DNA of 64,000 nucleotides, from NCBI GenBank assembly GCA_025148965.1, contig CP102273.1:2604001-2668000 (forward strand), read 5' to 3'. A program made the position numbers and the translations under genes. A model generated the notes under the pieces. The model was not told the DNA's origin, searched no databases, and worked only from the letters and a program-made list of their open reading frames with translations. How positions within the stretch are numbered: position 1 is the first letter of the stretch; each line of letters opens with the position of its first letter. This stretch comes from Intestinibacter bartlettii. GTDB taxonomy: Bacteria; Bacillota; Clostridia; Peptostreptococcales; Peptostreptococcaceae. Below are positions 23,957-33,014 of this stretch, one piece after another.

Positions 23957-24781
23957 TTATTGAGCTTGCTTTAATTCTACATCACTAGCCATATATCTCT
24001 TAGCTGCTAAGCAAGAACCTACCCATGAGAATAAAGTTACTGCTGTTAATACTAATAATAACATCCAAGCTAATGTATATGAGCCATTTAAGTCATACAT
24101 TGATGCTACTAATAATGATCCTAGTGAAAGACCAACTTGAGTAGCACTGTTTACCATTCCATATGCTTCTGGATATTTTTCCATTCCAAATACTTCAGAA
24201 GTTACTAGTGGTGGTATAACTGTTCCTATTGCATTACCAAATCCGAATACAACTGCCATTATTAAATATGTATGTCTCCATCCATAGTTTTGAAGTAAGT
24301 TAGTTACTATTGGACTGAAGATTGTTCCTCCAAGACCTATACCTGCCATTGTCACACTCATTGCGATTCCACGTTTTTCAACGAACCAATTTGTAACCAT
24401 CATAGATACTGGTATTAATGTTGAGTTTAAGTAGAATAAACCAACGAAGAATGATGACATATATAAATGTATTGGACTTTTAGCTAAAGAATATGATGCA
24501 TATGCTAATACAAATCCGATTATACTGATTGATTGTATCTTACGCATATTTCCTTTTGCAAGATTCTTTGAAACTATTGGCGATATAAATATCCCAAGAC
24601 CTTGAACTATTGTATTTGCTAGAGTGAATGCACCCCTAGATATATTCATTTCTGTTGTTACTTGTATTAAAAATTTATTACTTAATGACATGATTGGCGG
24701 AACCATTGTCGTTGTTATTAGTACACATCCTAAAACAACCCACCAACCGTAAAATATTTTACTGTTTTTATTGTTTTCCAT
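23957..24781 (-). pseudogene. OFA-type MFS transporter with internal in-frame deletion
   Basis: The frame has only 274 residues, while oxalate/formate-antiporter-type MFS proteins have about 400-430. The N-terminal half is normal: FYGWWVVLGCVLITTT (helix 1), then helices 2-5, and GWRHTYLIMAVV begins helix 6. The text then jumps straight to FGFGNAIGTVIPPLVTSEVFG and YGMVNSATQVGLSLGSLL, which are helices 10-11 of this family, and ends normally with helix 12. The central loop and helices 6 (rest) to 9 are missing without a frameshift. Such a protein should not transport. No clear Shine-Dalgarno site precedes the ATG. It lies behind an M20 amidohydrolase gene, whose substrate or product the intact transporter presumably carried. 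Confidence 0.75.
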
Positions 24782-24989
24782 GTTGTAAATTTAAATTTAC
24801 TGCTTTAATAAAATTTAAGATACTAGTATTCTATTATTCTATGCAGCAAATTTTCCTTTCTAATATATATTAATTAAATTGTGTTTTATTTATTATTAGA
24901 TTATTACTTTTACTTTTTTATATAAATAAATATTGTTTATAATTTCAATCTCGATAATAGTTGTAATTTTCTAAATTTTTCAATTGTAA

Positions 24990-26153
24990 TTATTTATGGT
25001 TTCTTAACCATTCAAATGCACATTGTGCATGCATTGCTGCCCCCCAAGTCATTGCTGATTCATCGAATAAAACTTTTGGGTTGTGGTGTGGATATGGATT
25101 ATCTTTTACACGTGCTTGTAATAATAAATATACTGTTGGCACTTTTTCAGATATAAACGCCATATCGTCTGATGGTGTTATTCTAAAGTTATCGTTAGCA
25201 AGAGTAAGTCCCTCTATTTCACTTAAATATGTTTTTACTTCTTCTAACATTTCTGGATTTACATAAATTGATGGTACATCTGAAAGAACTTCATATTCAA
25301 CAGTTGTTCCATACATTTCTCCTGCAGATTTAACTATAGTTTGCATTCTATTTACTAATTTTGCTCTAAGTTCTGCATTATAAGTACGAAGTGTTCCTTG
25401 TATAACTACTTTGTCTGGTACTATGTTTGGAGTATTTCCTCCTGAGAATTGACCAAATGTTAAACTAGCAGTTTCTTTTGGTGGAGTTTCCCTTGATACT
25501 AATTGTTGGAAAGCTGTACATATGCTCATTCCTACATTTATTGGATCTATACCTAAATGTGGCATCGCTCCATGACAACCTTTTCCGTTTACTGTTATTT
25601 TAAATCCATCACATGACGAACTGAAGAATCCTGGAGCGCAAGCATAGTTTGATGCATCATAGTCTAACATCATGTGCATACAAGATGCTACATCTACATC
25701 GTCAAGTACTCCTGCTTCTATCATTGCTTTTGAACCTAAAAAGGCTTCTTCATTTGGTTGGAACATTAATCTAACGTTACCTTCTAATTCATCAACGTTT
25801 TCTTTTAGTATTTGTGCTGCTCCTAATAATATTGCTGTATGCATATCATGTCCACAATTGTGCGCTGCATTTGTTTTAGATGTGAATTCTAAAACGTTTT
25901 CCTCGTTCATTGATAATGCATCCATATCAGCACGAAGTAGATAAGTTTTTCCTGGTTTCTTACCTTCTATTAATGCAGTTACTCCTGATTTGCATATTTC
26001 TTTTGGCTCAAGACCTATTTCTTGTAATCTATCCATAACATATTTTGTAGTTATAGGTAAATCAAATCCTACCTCAGCATTTTGATGTAAATAATGTCTG
26101 TCACTTTTCATCGATGCTTCTAGCTCTTGTGCTCTCTTTAAAAATTTGTTCAT
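24990..26153 (-). CDS. M20-family amidohydrolase (HipO/AbgB-like)
   Basis: This 387-residue protein matches cytosolic M20D zinc amidohydrolases that cleave N-acyl or aromatic amides of amino acids (hippurate, N-acetyl-amino acids, p-aminobenzoyl-glutamate). Signs are DRHYLHQNAEVGFD near the start, LLRADMDALSM, the metal-binding HNCGHDMHTA with the Cys typical of this subfamily, FQPNEEAFLGS, MPHLGIDP in the dimerisation domain and the final PYPHHNPKVLFDE. Length and motifs are complete. GGGGAGG precedes the ATG. A truncated MFS gene follows 208 bases downstream, suggesting a former uptake-and-hydrolysis pair. The real substrate is unknown. Confidence 0.9.
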   Translation of the reverse strand: MNKFLKRAQELEASMKSDRHYLHQNAEVGFDLPITTKYVMDRLQEIGLEPKEICKSGVTALIEGKKPGKTYLLRADMDALSMNEENVLEFTSKTNAAHNCGHDMHTAILLGAAQILKENVDELEGNVRLMFQPNEEAFLGSKAMIEAGVLDDVDVASCMHMMLDYDASNYACAPGFFSSSCDGFKITVNGKGCHGAMPHLGIDPINVGMSICTAFQQLVSRETPPKETASLTFGQFSGGNTPNIVPDKVVIQGTLRTYNAELRAKLVNRMQTIVKSAGEMYGTTVEYEVLSDVPSIYVNPEMLEEVKTYLSEIEGLTLANDNFRITPSDDMAFISEKVPTVYLLLQARVKDNPYPHHNPKVLFDESAMTWGAAMHAQCAFEWLRNHK

Positions 26154-26390
26154 GTTATTTTCCTCCCCACTATTTGGGTATTTTTAAAACTAATCGTTTT
26201 AGTATGCAAAATACTACATTATTTCGACAAATTTGTCAATTTTTTTATTAAAATTATTTTTTTACATGTTTTAATTTTAAAGTGTATTTTATATTATTAT
26301 TTATTATTTAATTCAAAAATAAGAAAAAGGTAATGTTTTTAATGCATTACCTAATTATTTTTTTATTAAAATTTTTTTTAATTTTTTATT

Positions 26391-26750
26391 TTAATTTGAA
26401 GTTTTCTTTGTTGAATTTATTTTATTTTTTCTTTTAGGTGTTCTTCCTTTATTAGAAATAATTTCATCTCTTATAAGATTTTTTTGTTCTTTTTTTCTTT
26501 GAAGTTTTATTGCATCTTCTTTTTCTTTATCTCTTTTTTGCTTTTGTTCAAGTAATTCTTTAGCATATTCTTCAAAATCCTCATCTTTTGCTTTAACAAA
26601 ATCTTTAAATATATCTGGAAATAAAAATTCTTTATGATTATCCTCAGAGAAGTCAACTACTATATATGATACTCCATTCTTGACTTTATAGTCTGATATT
26701 ATTCCTTCACCCAAATGTTTATGTACTACTTTTTTCCCCATTATATCCAT
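26391..26750 (-). CDS. Small protein with a Tudor/UvrD-C-like N-terminal module
   Basis: The protein has about 119 residues. The first 50 residues (GKKVVHKHLGEGIISDYK, then YIVVDFSEDNHKEFLFPDIF) have the pattern of the small beta-barrel found at the C terminus of UvrD/PcrA and in CarD-like proteins, where V-x-H-x-x-F/L-G-x-G is characteristic. The rest is a highly charged helix (KELLEQKQKRDKEKEDAIKLQRKKEQK) with a basic tail. A DNA- or RNA-polymerase-binding role is possible. Start: ATG at 26750 behind AGGTGG; a GTG at 26762 overlaps that site. It is monocistronic as far as can be seen. Confidence 0.6.
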   Translation of the reverse strand: MDIMGKKVVHKHLGEGIISDYKVKNGVSYIVVDFSEDNHKEFLFPDIFKDFVKAKDEDFEEYAKELLEQKQKRDKEKEDAIKLQRKKEQKNLIRDEIISNKGRTPKRKNKINSTKKTSN

Positions 26751-26900
26751 TTTATCTTCCACCTCGATTTAATATTATATATTTTTAATTCTTATAAAAC
26801 TGGTTTCTGCTTAAATTGGAAAGTCTCTATATTTTAATTATATCTCATTTGTTAAAAAAAATTAATCAAACTATCAAAATAAAATTTTTCTTTTTTAGAT

Positions 26901-26926
26901 AAAAACACCTCACAAAATGTGAGGTG
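26901..26926 (-). terminator. Terminator of the Ig-repeat protein gene
   Basis: CACCTCACA and TGTGAGGTG form a perfect 9-bp stem with a 3-base loop, followed on the minus strand by TTTTTATC. It is a strong intrinsic terminator. Confidence 0.9.
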
Positions 26927-26950
26927 CCTTATATATTTAAAAATTATATT

Positions 26951-28150
26951 CTATTTTACTGTAGTAGTTTTTGATACAGTTATATAATTAGTTTTAGTCA
27001 TTTTTACAGTTATTTTTTTACCTTTTGATTGTTTAGGTATTTTTATTGAATATTTTCCATTTTTAACTGTAGCTGATTTCCCTATTTGTTTTCCATTAAC
27101 ATAAGCTCTTACTGTTGCTCCACTTTGTCCTTTACCAGTTACATAAGTTGAAGTTTTCTTAACAGAGTTTATAGTTAAATTAGAAGTAAATGCTTTTTTA
27201 ACTGTAACAGTTTTTGTTCTAGATTCATATCCAGTTTTGCTTATTTTAACTTTAACTTTAGTTCCTATTTTTTGTTTAGGTATCTTTATTGAATATTTTC
27301 CATTTTTAACTGTAGCTGATTTTCCTATTTGTTTTCCATTAACATAAGCTTTTACTGTCGCTCCATTTAATCCTTTTCCAGTTACTGTAGTTGAAGTAGT
27401 TTTTATATTATTAACTGTAAAAGTTCTTATTTCTTTGTATTCAACATCTACAACTTTTAATTTTGAAGCATATCCATCTTTGCTTATTTTAACCATTATA
27501 GAATCATATTCTTCTTGAGTTGGTATTTTTACACTATATTTTCCATTTTGATCAACAGTTGTTGTATAAGTTTTAAATTCTGAAGTTACAACTTTTACAG
27601 TTGCTCCTTTTAATCCAGTTCCACTCACAACGTTTGCACCTGGAAGAACTGCATCAACTGTAAATGGTGATATAGTTTTTAAAGCTGTTGATTTAACAGT
27701 AGATGTAATTGTTGATGTACCTTTTGTTGCAGTAACAACTACAGCATAAGAACCTGCTTTTAATTTAAGATCTGTAGTTAATTCTTTGTTATCTTTCTTT
27801 TCATTTACAACAAAATCTTCCCAAACTGGCTCTAATTCATCACTAGTTATCGCAACTTCAAATACTTGTGCATTTGTATTAGCTTTTAGTTGTATGCTAG
27901 TTTCTTTTGCAACATCTAATTGATAAATATGCATTGCTAAATCCCCGTCAACTTTTACAGTTTTAGTTTGTCCAATTTTCATTGTTCCTGTTTTCATTTC
28001 TATTTCAGGATCATCTTTCCCTAAAATATCTTCTAGTATATCTACAATACTTGATTCAGCTGGTCTATTCGTAGACTGTGCAGAAATCGGTATCACACAT
28101 GTGAATATCATCATAAATGACATCACTAAAGATAATAATTTTTTCTTCAT
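26951..28150 (-). CDS. Secreted Ig-like repeat protein
   Basis: The protein has 399 residues. A signal peptide (about residues 1-24, ending PISAQS) is followed by a beta-rich region (about 55-165) with the hallmark of PPC-like domains (MKIGQTKTVKVDGDLAMHIYQL). Three bacterial Ig-like modules of about 80 residues follow (from about 165, 245 and 325), each with the consensus V-x-G-x-x-G-x-x-G-A-T-V-[KR], then GKYS[IV]KIP. No sortase signal, choline-binding or SLH motif is seen, so it is secreted or held by its basic charge. Function is likely adhesion or wall association. It is flanked by its own promoter region and terminator. Confidence 0.85.
   Translation of the reverse strand: MKKKLLSLVMSFMMIFTCVIPISAQSTNRPAESSIVDILEDILGKDDPEIEMKTGTMKIGQTKTVKVDGDLAMHIYQLDVAKETSIQLKANTNAQVFEVAITSDELEPVWEDFVVNEKKDNKELTTDLKLKAGSYAVVVTATKGTSTITSTVKSTALKTISPFTVDAVLPGANVVSGTGLKGATVKVVTSEFKTYTTTVDQNGKYSVKIPTQEEYDSIMVKISKDGYASKLKVVDVEYKEIRTFTVNNIKTTSTTVTGKGLNGATVKAYVNGKQIGKSATVKNGKYSIKIPKQKIGTKVKVKISKTGYESRTKTVTVKKAFTSNLTINSVKKTSTYVTGKGQSGATVRAYVNGKQIGKSATVKNGKYSIKIPKQSKGKKITVKMTKTNYITVSKTTTVK
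27030..27385 (-). repeat. Near-identical 243-bp repeat units in the Ig-protein gene
   Basis: The segment beginning GTTTAGGTAT at 27031 recurs at 27274 with only a few base changes over about 110 bases, giving the shared residues NGKQIGKSATVKNGKYSIKIP. The low divergence points to recent duplication or gene conversion. Confidence 0.85.
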
Positions 28151-28406
28151 TTATAATTTCCCCCTTGGAATATTTTTCTTGTTCTAAATTATATCATATA
28201 AATATTTTATTTTGTTTAGTTCACAATATTTGTAATTAATTTGTAATTAATTGTCATTACCTTCTGTTGTAAATTAATGCATTTTTATATAAATAAAAAC
28301 ATTTTATGTAGCTTGTTTTTTGCAAGCTTTTTTTGAAAATAAATTTAATAAATTTGGTTACCATAAAATAATAAATTTAAAATATTTTACAAAAAGGAGA
28401 TTCAAA

Positions 28407-29045
28407 ATGGATATTTCAAAAAATAGACTAGAAGCATTTAGCGACGGTGTAATCGCAATAATTATTACAATTATGGTATTAGATATCCCTATGCCTAAGT
28501 CATTCACCTTTAATGGCATTAAAACAGTACTAACATCATTTTTTATATACTTTATAAGCTTTATTGTCGTAGGTTCGCAATGGTTTAAACATAACTATCT
28601 TTTTAGCATTTGTAACAAAATTTCTATCAAAGTAGTCTGGCGAAACATTTTATATCTATTTTTTCTATCGCTTATGCCCTACTTTACAAGATTAATTATT
28701 GAATATCCCAAACAAGTTATACCTGCTATTGGATATGATATAGTATTTTTATTACTTATGCTATCGTACAGCTTTATGCAACATGGTGTGATAGAAAGTA
28801 TGTTAAAAGAGCAAAATAAACACTTTCTCAATAAAATCAAAGAACGTAGAGCTAACCAAAAATTTCAGCTAATACTTATTATTATATTTGTAATATTCGT
28901 TGGATTAATTTTTTATCTTTCTTTATATAACCCTACAATCTCTATAGTATTCTTTGTAATTCTACCTGTTATATCATCTCTATCATACCTATGGGGTGAT
29001 AGCAGATTTGATCAAGATGCAAGGAATAAAAGAATAAACAGATAA
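28407..29045 (+). CDS. TMEM175-family (DUF1211) membrane protein
   Basis: This 212-residue protein is the only plus-strand gene in the first 39 kb of the window. The N terminus carries the family signature RLEAFSDGVIAIIITIMVLDI, in which FSDG lies in the pore-lining first helix. Five more hydrophobic segments follow, and the tail is basic. Bacterial TMEM175 proteins are tetrameric potassium-permeable channels. AAAGGAG precedes the ATG at 28407; an upstream in-frame Met at 28320 has no such site. The gene converges on the M60 peptidase gene with a shared terminator between them. Confidence 0.88.
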   Translation: MDISKNRLEAFSDGVIAIIITIMVLDIPMPKSFTFNGIKTVLTSFFIYFISFIVVGSQWFKHNYLFSICNKISIKVVWRNILYLFFLSLMPYFTRLIIEYPKQVIPAIGYDIVFLLLMLSYSFMQHGVIESMLKEQNKHFLNKIKERRANQKFQLILIIIFVIFVGLIFYLSLYNPTISIVFFVILPVISSLSYLWGDSRFDQDARNKRINR

Positions 29046-29071
29046 AATCAAGAAAATTTAAAGTGTAATAC

Positions 29072-29102
29072 AAAAGACCTAAGCATAACGCCTAGGTCTT
29101 TT
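29072..29102. terminator. Bidirectional terminator between TMEM175 and M60 genes
   Basis: AAAAGACCTA and TAGGTCTTTT form a 10-bp stem. T runs occur on both strands, so it can serve both convergent genes. Confidence 0.85.
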
Positions 29103-29129
29103 ATTGTATAAATCATTTTATATCAATCT

Positions 29130-32100
29130 TTATTTTAATCTGTTATCAAGTAAGAATGTTAATTCTGTTTTGTAGTTATCTGTTTTGTCTTCGTATGTTA
29201 AATATACTGTGTGTATTCCTTTGTAGAAGTTTTCTGTGCTGAATGATATTATTCCGTTTTGGTCTATGCATTCTGCTATGTTTAGTGTTGTCATCTTCCA
29301 TGTTCTATTGTCTTTTATTACTATAGATGTTGGAGATAGTTTTTGACCTTTTCTGTTTATTATGTCGTAGTTTACAGATACTCCTTGTCCTTTTGCCCAA
29401 ACCCAATCTTCATATATATTTTGAGAATTGGCTTTTAAATTTGTAAGCTTTTTAAGATTTTTTAATGGTGATAAATCTTTTATTTCGTTATTTTGTATAT
29501 TTAAGCTTTCTAAATTCACTGCATATTGTAAACCTTCTAAGCTTTTAATTTCCTTATTCTTAACTGTTAGCGATGTAAGTTCTCTTATGTCACCTAGTCT
29601 TATTTCTCCTGGTAATCCAAGTTCTTGTTGTATACTTAGTTTAAGATTTTTGTCTTTTATTTCTATTATTTTGTTTAAATCTATTTCTACAGCATTATTT
29701 ACTGCATTTTGTAGGTTTTCTACTGCTTTATTTATTATCTCTTGGTTAGTAGATTTTAGCGCTTTTTCACCGTTTTGTATTGCTTTAGTTATCATTTGTG
29801 CAGATTCATCAGTGTAGTTTCTTAAATCTAGTGATTTTGCTTGTTCTAAGATTTTTTCTAATTCTGTTAAATCAAATTTTGAAAGATTTCTAAATTTGGC
29901 ATCTGCCCAGTCTGCATGGTCCCAAGTGTCGCCATTGTCTGCTTCTTCTACTACTAATCTGATTTTGCTAGAATTTCTAACATCTACTATTAAACGTTGT
30001 TTTGGCGAGTCTGATTTCATTACACCTGTTTGTGCTTTTAGTTCACCATCTACGTAAACCTTGAATATTACGCTTGATGCTTCTTGGTTTGATACAAATT
30101 TATCTAGTCCAACCCAAGTGTCAAATATGTCATAACCTGTTGAATCATAGATTATTTCTGAGTAAGAGTGAGTTCCTATACCTTTGTCGAATGCTTGGTA
30201 TGAACCGTCTTCGTTTCTTAATTGTATTTTTTCTTCTCTTACTGACTTATCTTTTCCTATATAGCCTGAACCGATTGAGCCGTATTCCCAATTTAGGTCA
30301 GATAAGTATGTTTCTTCTTCTGATACTACTACTGTTCTTTTGAATGTGGCTTTGTTTCCATCGTTGTCTTTTACTGTTAGGTTTACGTTGAATATTCCTG
30401 TGTTGCCCTCGATGTAGTCTGTTTCTACTTCTATTTTTGATGTTATATCACCATCTTCTGCGTCTGTTGCTTTTATTCCTTTAAGTAAATCAATTTTATC
30501 GTTTATGTTAAATGCTACTTTGTCATCACCTGTAAATTTAGGTTTTCCGCTGTTTGTTGTTAACTTTGGATTGACTATTATACAGTGGTCACATGCATTA
30601 CCATTTCCACCGTCATGTACTTCTATTACTAACTCTTTTATTCCTTTGACTGGAACGTTTATGTAAGCTAGATTGTCATAGTAATTCATAACTTTTGTTG
30701 TTGCTAGAGTTTTTCCGTCACCAACGATTTTGAAAGTTACACTTGAATTATTGTTTTCTCCTACAGCTGTGTCTACACCTATTAGTGCTTCAAATTTATC
30801 GTAGTCTTTATCTGATAAATCGTAAGTTATTTTTCCGTTTGCATGGATTCCTACACCTTTTTTAAACCTTTTCACATTGTTGTGGACCATACCTTGTATG
30901 TTGCTGTTTTTTCTTGGTGTTCCCCATTGTGTTTCTACTGATGTCCAATCAAAGTCTGATAAGTAATCGTAATCACTTACTACTTCTACTGTTACTGTTT
31001 TATTTACTGTTATTTCGTTGTTTGTTAATGTATAGTTTACTTGATAAGTTCCATTTTTATCAGTGTTTACGTTAGTTTCTACGTTTATTTTTGATGTTAT
31101 TTCCTCGCCTGAGTAAGTAAAACCTTTAACGTAATCTTTTGCATTGAAGACTTCGCCTCTTTTTAGTGTTATCTTTTCTTGTTGGACACTTATTATTGGT
31201 TTTGATGAATTTACATCAACTTTGTTTCCTGTTGTTAAGTCTTTTGCATAAGGAACTACTTCGTACTGAGTATTTTCATCTGCATTTTTGTCTATGTAAG
31301 TACTTGATGTTGTGAAGGCGATTACTTTGCCGTCTTTTATTATTTCGTAGCCAAGTAAGTCGTCTTTAACATTTTCGTTTATGTTCATGCTTAGTTTTGC
31401 ACCAGTTTTTGTTTTTATTAATGTAACGTCTAACCCTGTGTCTACTCCATCAAATCCGTTTCCTTTGTAGTCCATCGCATCTGTATTTAGATACCATGTT
31501 TTTTCGTTTGTTTCTGGTAGTTTTTTTAGGTTTTCTTTACATTTGTCAGATAAAGTGAATCCGTATTTTTCAAAATGGTTAGTTAAGTTAATTCCTAAAA
31601 TTTCTGATGAATATGTTGCTAACATATCTTTCTTTTCTTGATAATTTGCTGGGCTTTGCTTTCTTTCTCTATATAGAGTTTCTAATTCTGTCCAGTAAGT
31701 GTCTTTCTTTAATTGTAATTGCCAAAACATCCCTAATCTTTGGAAATAACCTAAATCATCGAATGATTTATGTGAATCCTCTGGCGCTAAGTCATTGTAT
31801 ATGTCGTTATATGGAACTCTGTCATTCATTCCATGTTTTATATGAGCGTAGTTTGACCACATATTGTTTGTAATTTCTGGCCAGTCTCTACCCATTATGT
31901 CCATTTGGTGACCAACTTCGTGTACTGTCGCCCATAATACTGAATTTAAGCTTTCTTGGTCTGTTCTAAGCATTCCTGGTTCGTAATCCCTTTGGATGCC
32001 GACATGGTCTACATATGCATATGCTAATCCATATGGTTGCATAAGTCTTATTGTTGTTTTAACGTTTGTTGAGTCATTATTTGGGTCTGTTGGGTCATTT

Positions 32101-32921
32101 TTTAATCCTGAGAAGTCGAACATCTCTTGAACTTGGCTGTTTAAGTTTGCTGCACTTTCCCCAACATCTACTCCTTCTTCTACATATACTTTGTAGGCTG
32201 CTGATGCTGTTCCTGTGTATAGTAATCTTTCTGTGTTGAACTCAAATAAGTCTACTGTGTTTTCTGGGTCTTGATCTAGTTTTTGTTTATATGCTTTTAG
32301 TTTTTCTATAAATGCTGCTTTATCGTCACCTTCGTTGTATATTGGGAAAGTTTCCCCACCTTCGATTGTAACAACTGGAGCTTTTCCTTGTTCCTTCGCT
32401 GTGTATCTATTTAGTAGGTATACTGCTCCACCTTTTACTGTTTTGTTACTCCATGAGTTGTCGTAAATTTCTGGAACAGTTATTACGTTTTTACCTGGCT
32501 TTAAGTCATACCATCTAACCCAGTTTGAGTATAGGGCTTCGTGTTGACTGAATGCTATTTTAGGCATTGGCGCTCCCTCGTCTGCCTCTACATATACCGT
32601 GAATGTTTCGCCTGGTCTTGCTACTATACCTGTCGATTGATAATCTGTTCCAAAATAAGTCATTCTTAAATCATTTCTTGCTTTCCATGATATGTTACCA
32701 TTTTGGGCAAGTGTGAATGTTCTTTCTGAGTTAGACTCATTTGATTTAGATTCATTTTTGCTTTTGTTTGACTTCTTTGTCTTTAAGTTTTGGTTGTTTT
32801 TAGTTTGTGCTACGATTTTTACATTTTTAGTTATTTCATCTGCTAAAACATTTGTTGTAGTGAAAGAAAAGTTTGAAATAACTGCGGCTAAAGTTATTAT
32901 TGCTATTTTTTTATTTAACAT
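29130..32921 (-). CDS. Secreted M60 (enhancin-like) metallopeptidase, 1,263 residues
   Basis: A signal peptide (1-27) is followed by an N-terminal beta domain, then the M60 catalytic domain (about 190-480) with zinc motif H334-E335-V-G-H338 and a downstream Glu at E349 (HEVGHQMD...WPEITNNM). Then come an Ig-like segment, an NPCBM carbohydrate-binding module (about 650-785, YLSDFDW), a DUF5011-like Ig module (about 790-870), a second NPCBM (about 875-1020), a FIVAR helical segment (about 1025-1090), a short leucine-rich repeat block (LESLNIQNNEI, then LTNLKAN) and a C-terminal beta domain. M60 enzymes cleave mucin-type O-glycoproteins. There is no sortase motif, so it is released or held by its binding modules. 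AGGAGTAGGG precedes the ATG. It is paralogous to the next gene. Confidence 0.93.
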   Translation of the reverse strand: MLNKKIAIITLAAVISNFSFTTTNVLADEITKNVKIVAQTKNNQNLKTKKSNKSKNESKSNESNSERTFTLAQNGNISWKARNDLRMTYFGTDYQSTGIVARPGETFTVYVEADEGAPMPKIAFSQHEALYSNWVRWYDLKPGKNVITVPEIYDNSWSNKTVKGGAVYLLNRYTAKEQGKAPVVTIEGGETFPIYNEGDDKAAFIEKLKAYKQKLDQDPENTVDLFEFNTERLLYTGTASAAYKVYVEEGVDVGESAANLNSQVQEMFDFSGLKNDPTDPNNDSTNVKTTIRLMQPYGLAYAYVDHVGIQRDYEPGMLRTDQESLNSVLWATVHEVGHQMDIMGRDWPEITNNMWSNYAHIKHGMNDRVPYNDIYNDLAPEDSHKSFDDLGYFQRLGMFWQLQLKKDTYWTELETLYRERKQSPANYQEKKDMLATYSSEILGINLTNHFEKYGFTLSDKCKENLKKLPETNEKTWYLNTDAMDYKGNGFDGVDTGLDVTLIKTKTGAKLSMNINENVKDDLLGYEIIKDGKVIAFTTSSTYIDKNADENTQYEVVPYAKDLTTGNKVDVNSSKPIISVQQEKITLKRGEVFNAKDYVKGFTYSGEEITSKINVETNVNTDKNGTYQVNYTLTNNEITVNKTVTVEVVSDYDYLSDFDWTSVETQWGTPRKNSNIQGMVHNNVKRFKKGVGIHANGKITYDLSDKDYDKFEALIGVDTAVGENNNSSVTFKIVGDGKTLATTKVMNYYDNLAYINVPVKGIKELVIEVHDGGNGNACDHCIIVNPKLTTNSGKPKFTGDDKVAFNINDKIDLLKGIKATDAEDGDITSKIEVETDYIEGNTGIFNVNLTVKDNDGNKATFKRTVVVSEEETYLSDLNWEYGSIGSGYIGKDKSVREEKIQLRNEDGSYQAFDKGIGTHSYSEIIYDSTGYDIFDTWVGLDKFVSNQEASSVIFKVYVDGELKAQTGVMKSDSPKQRLIVDVRNSSKIRLVVEEADNGDTWDHADWADAKFRNLSKFDLTELEKILEQAKSLDLRNYTDESAQMITKAIQNGEKALKSTNQEIINKAVENLQNAVNNAVEIDLNKIIEIKDKNLKLSIQQELGLPGEIRLGDIRELTSLTVKNKEIKSLEGLQYAVNLESLNIQNNEIKDLSPLKNLKKLTNLKANSQNIYEDWVWAKGQGVSVNYDIINRKGQKLSPTSIVIKDNRTWKMTTLNIAECIDQNGIISFSTENFYKGIHTVYLTYEDKTDNYKTELTFLLDNRLK

Positions 32922-32953
32922 ACCCTACTCCTAGTTAATTTTTTATTATAAAT

Positions 32954-32990
32954 GGGGACTATTCACAAAGATTTCCCTGTGATAGTCCCC
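32954..32990 (-). terminator. Hairpin between the two M60 genes
   Basis: GGGGACTATCACA and TGTGAATAGTCCCC on the minus strand pair over 13 bp with a single bulged T. The T tail is weak (ATTTATAA). It lies after the larger upstream M60 gene and probably ends most of its transcripts. Confidence 0.7.
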
Positions 32991-33014
32991 TTATGTTTAG
33001 TTTTAATTATATAT

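Noticed and set aside
23957-24781. Interpretation of the short MFS gene as a separate small-transporter family
   Set aside because: Its two halves match helices 1-6 and 10-12 of ordinary full-length OFA transporters, so a deletion is simpler.
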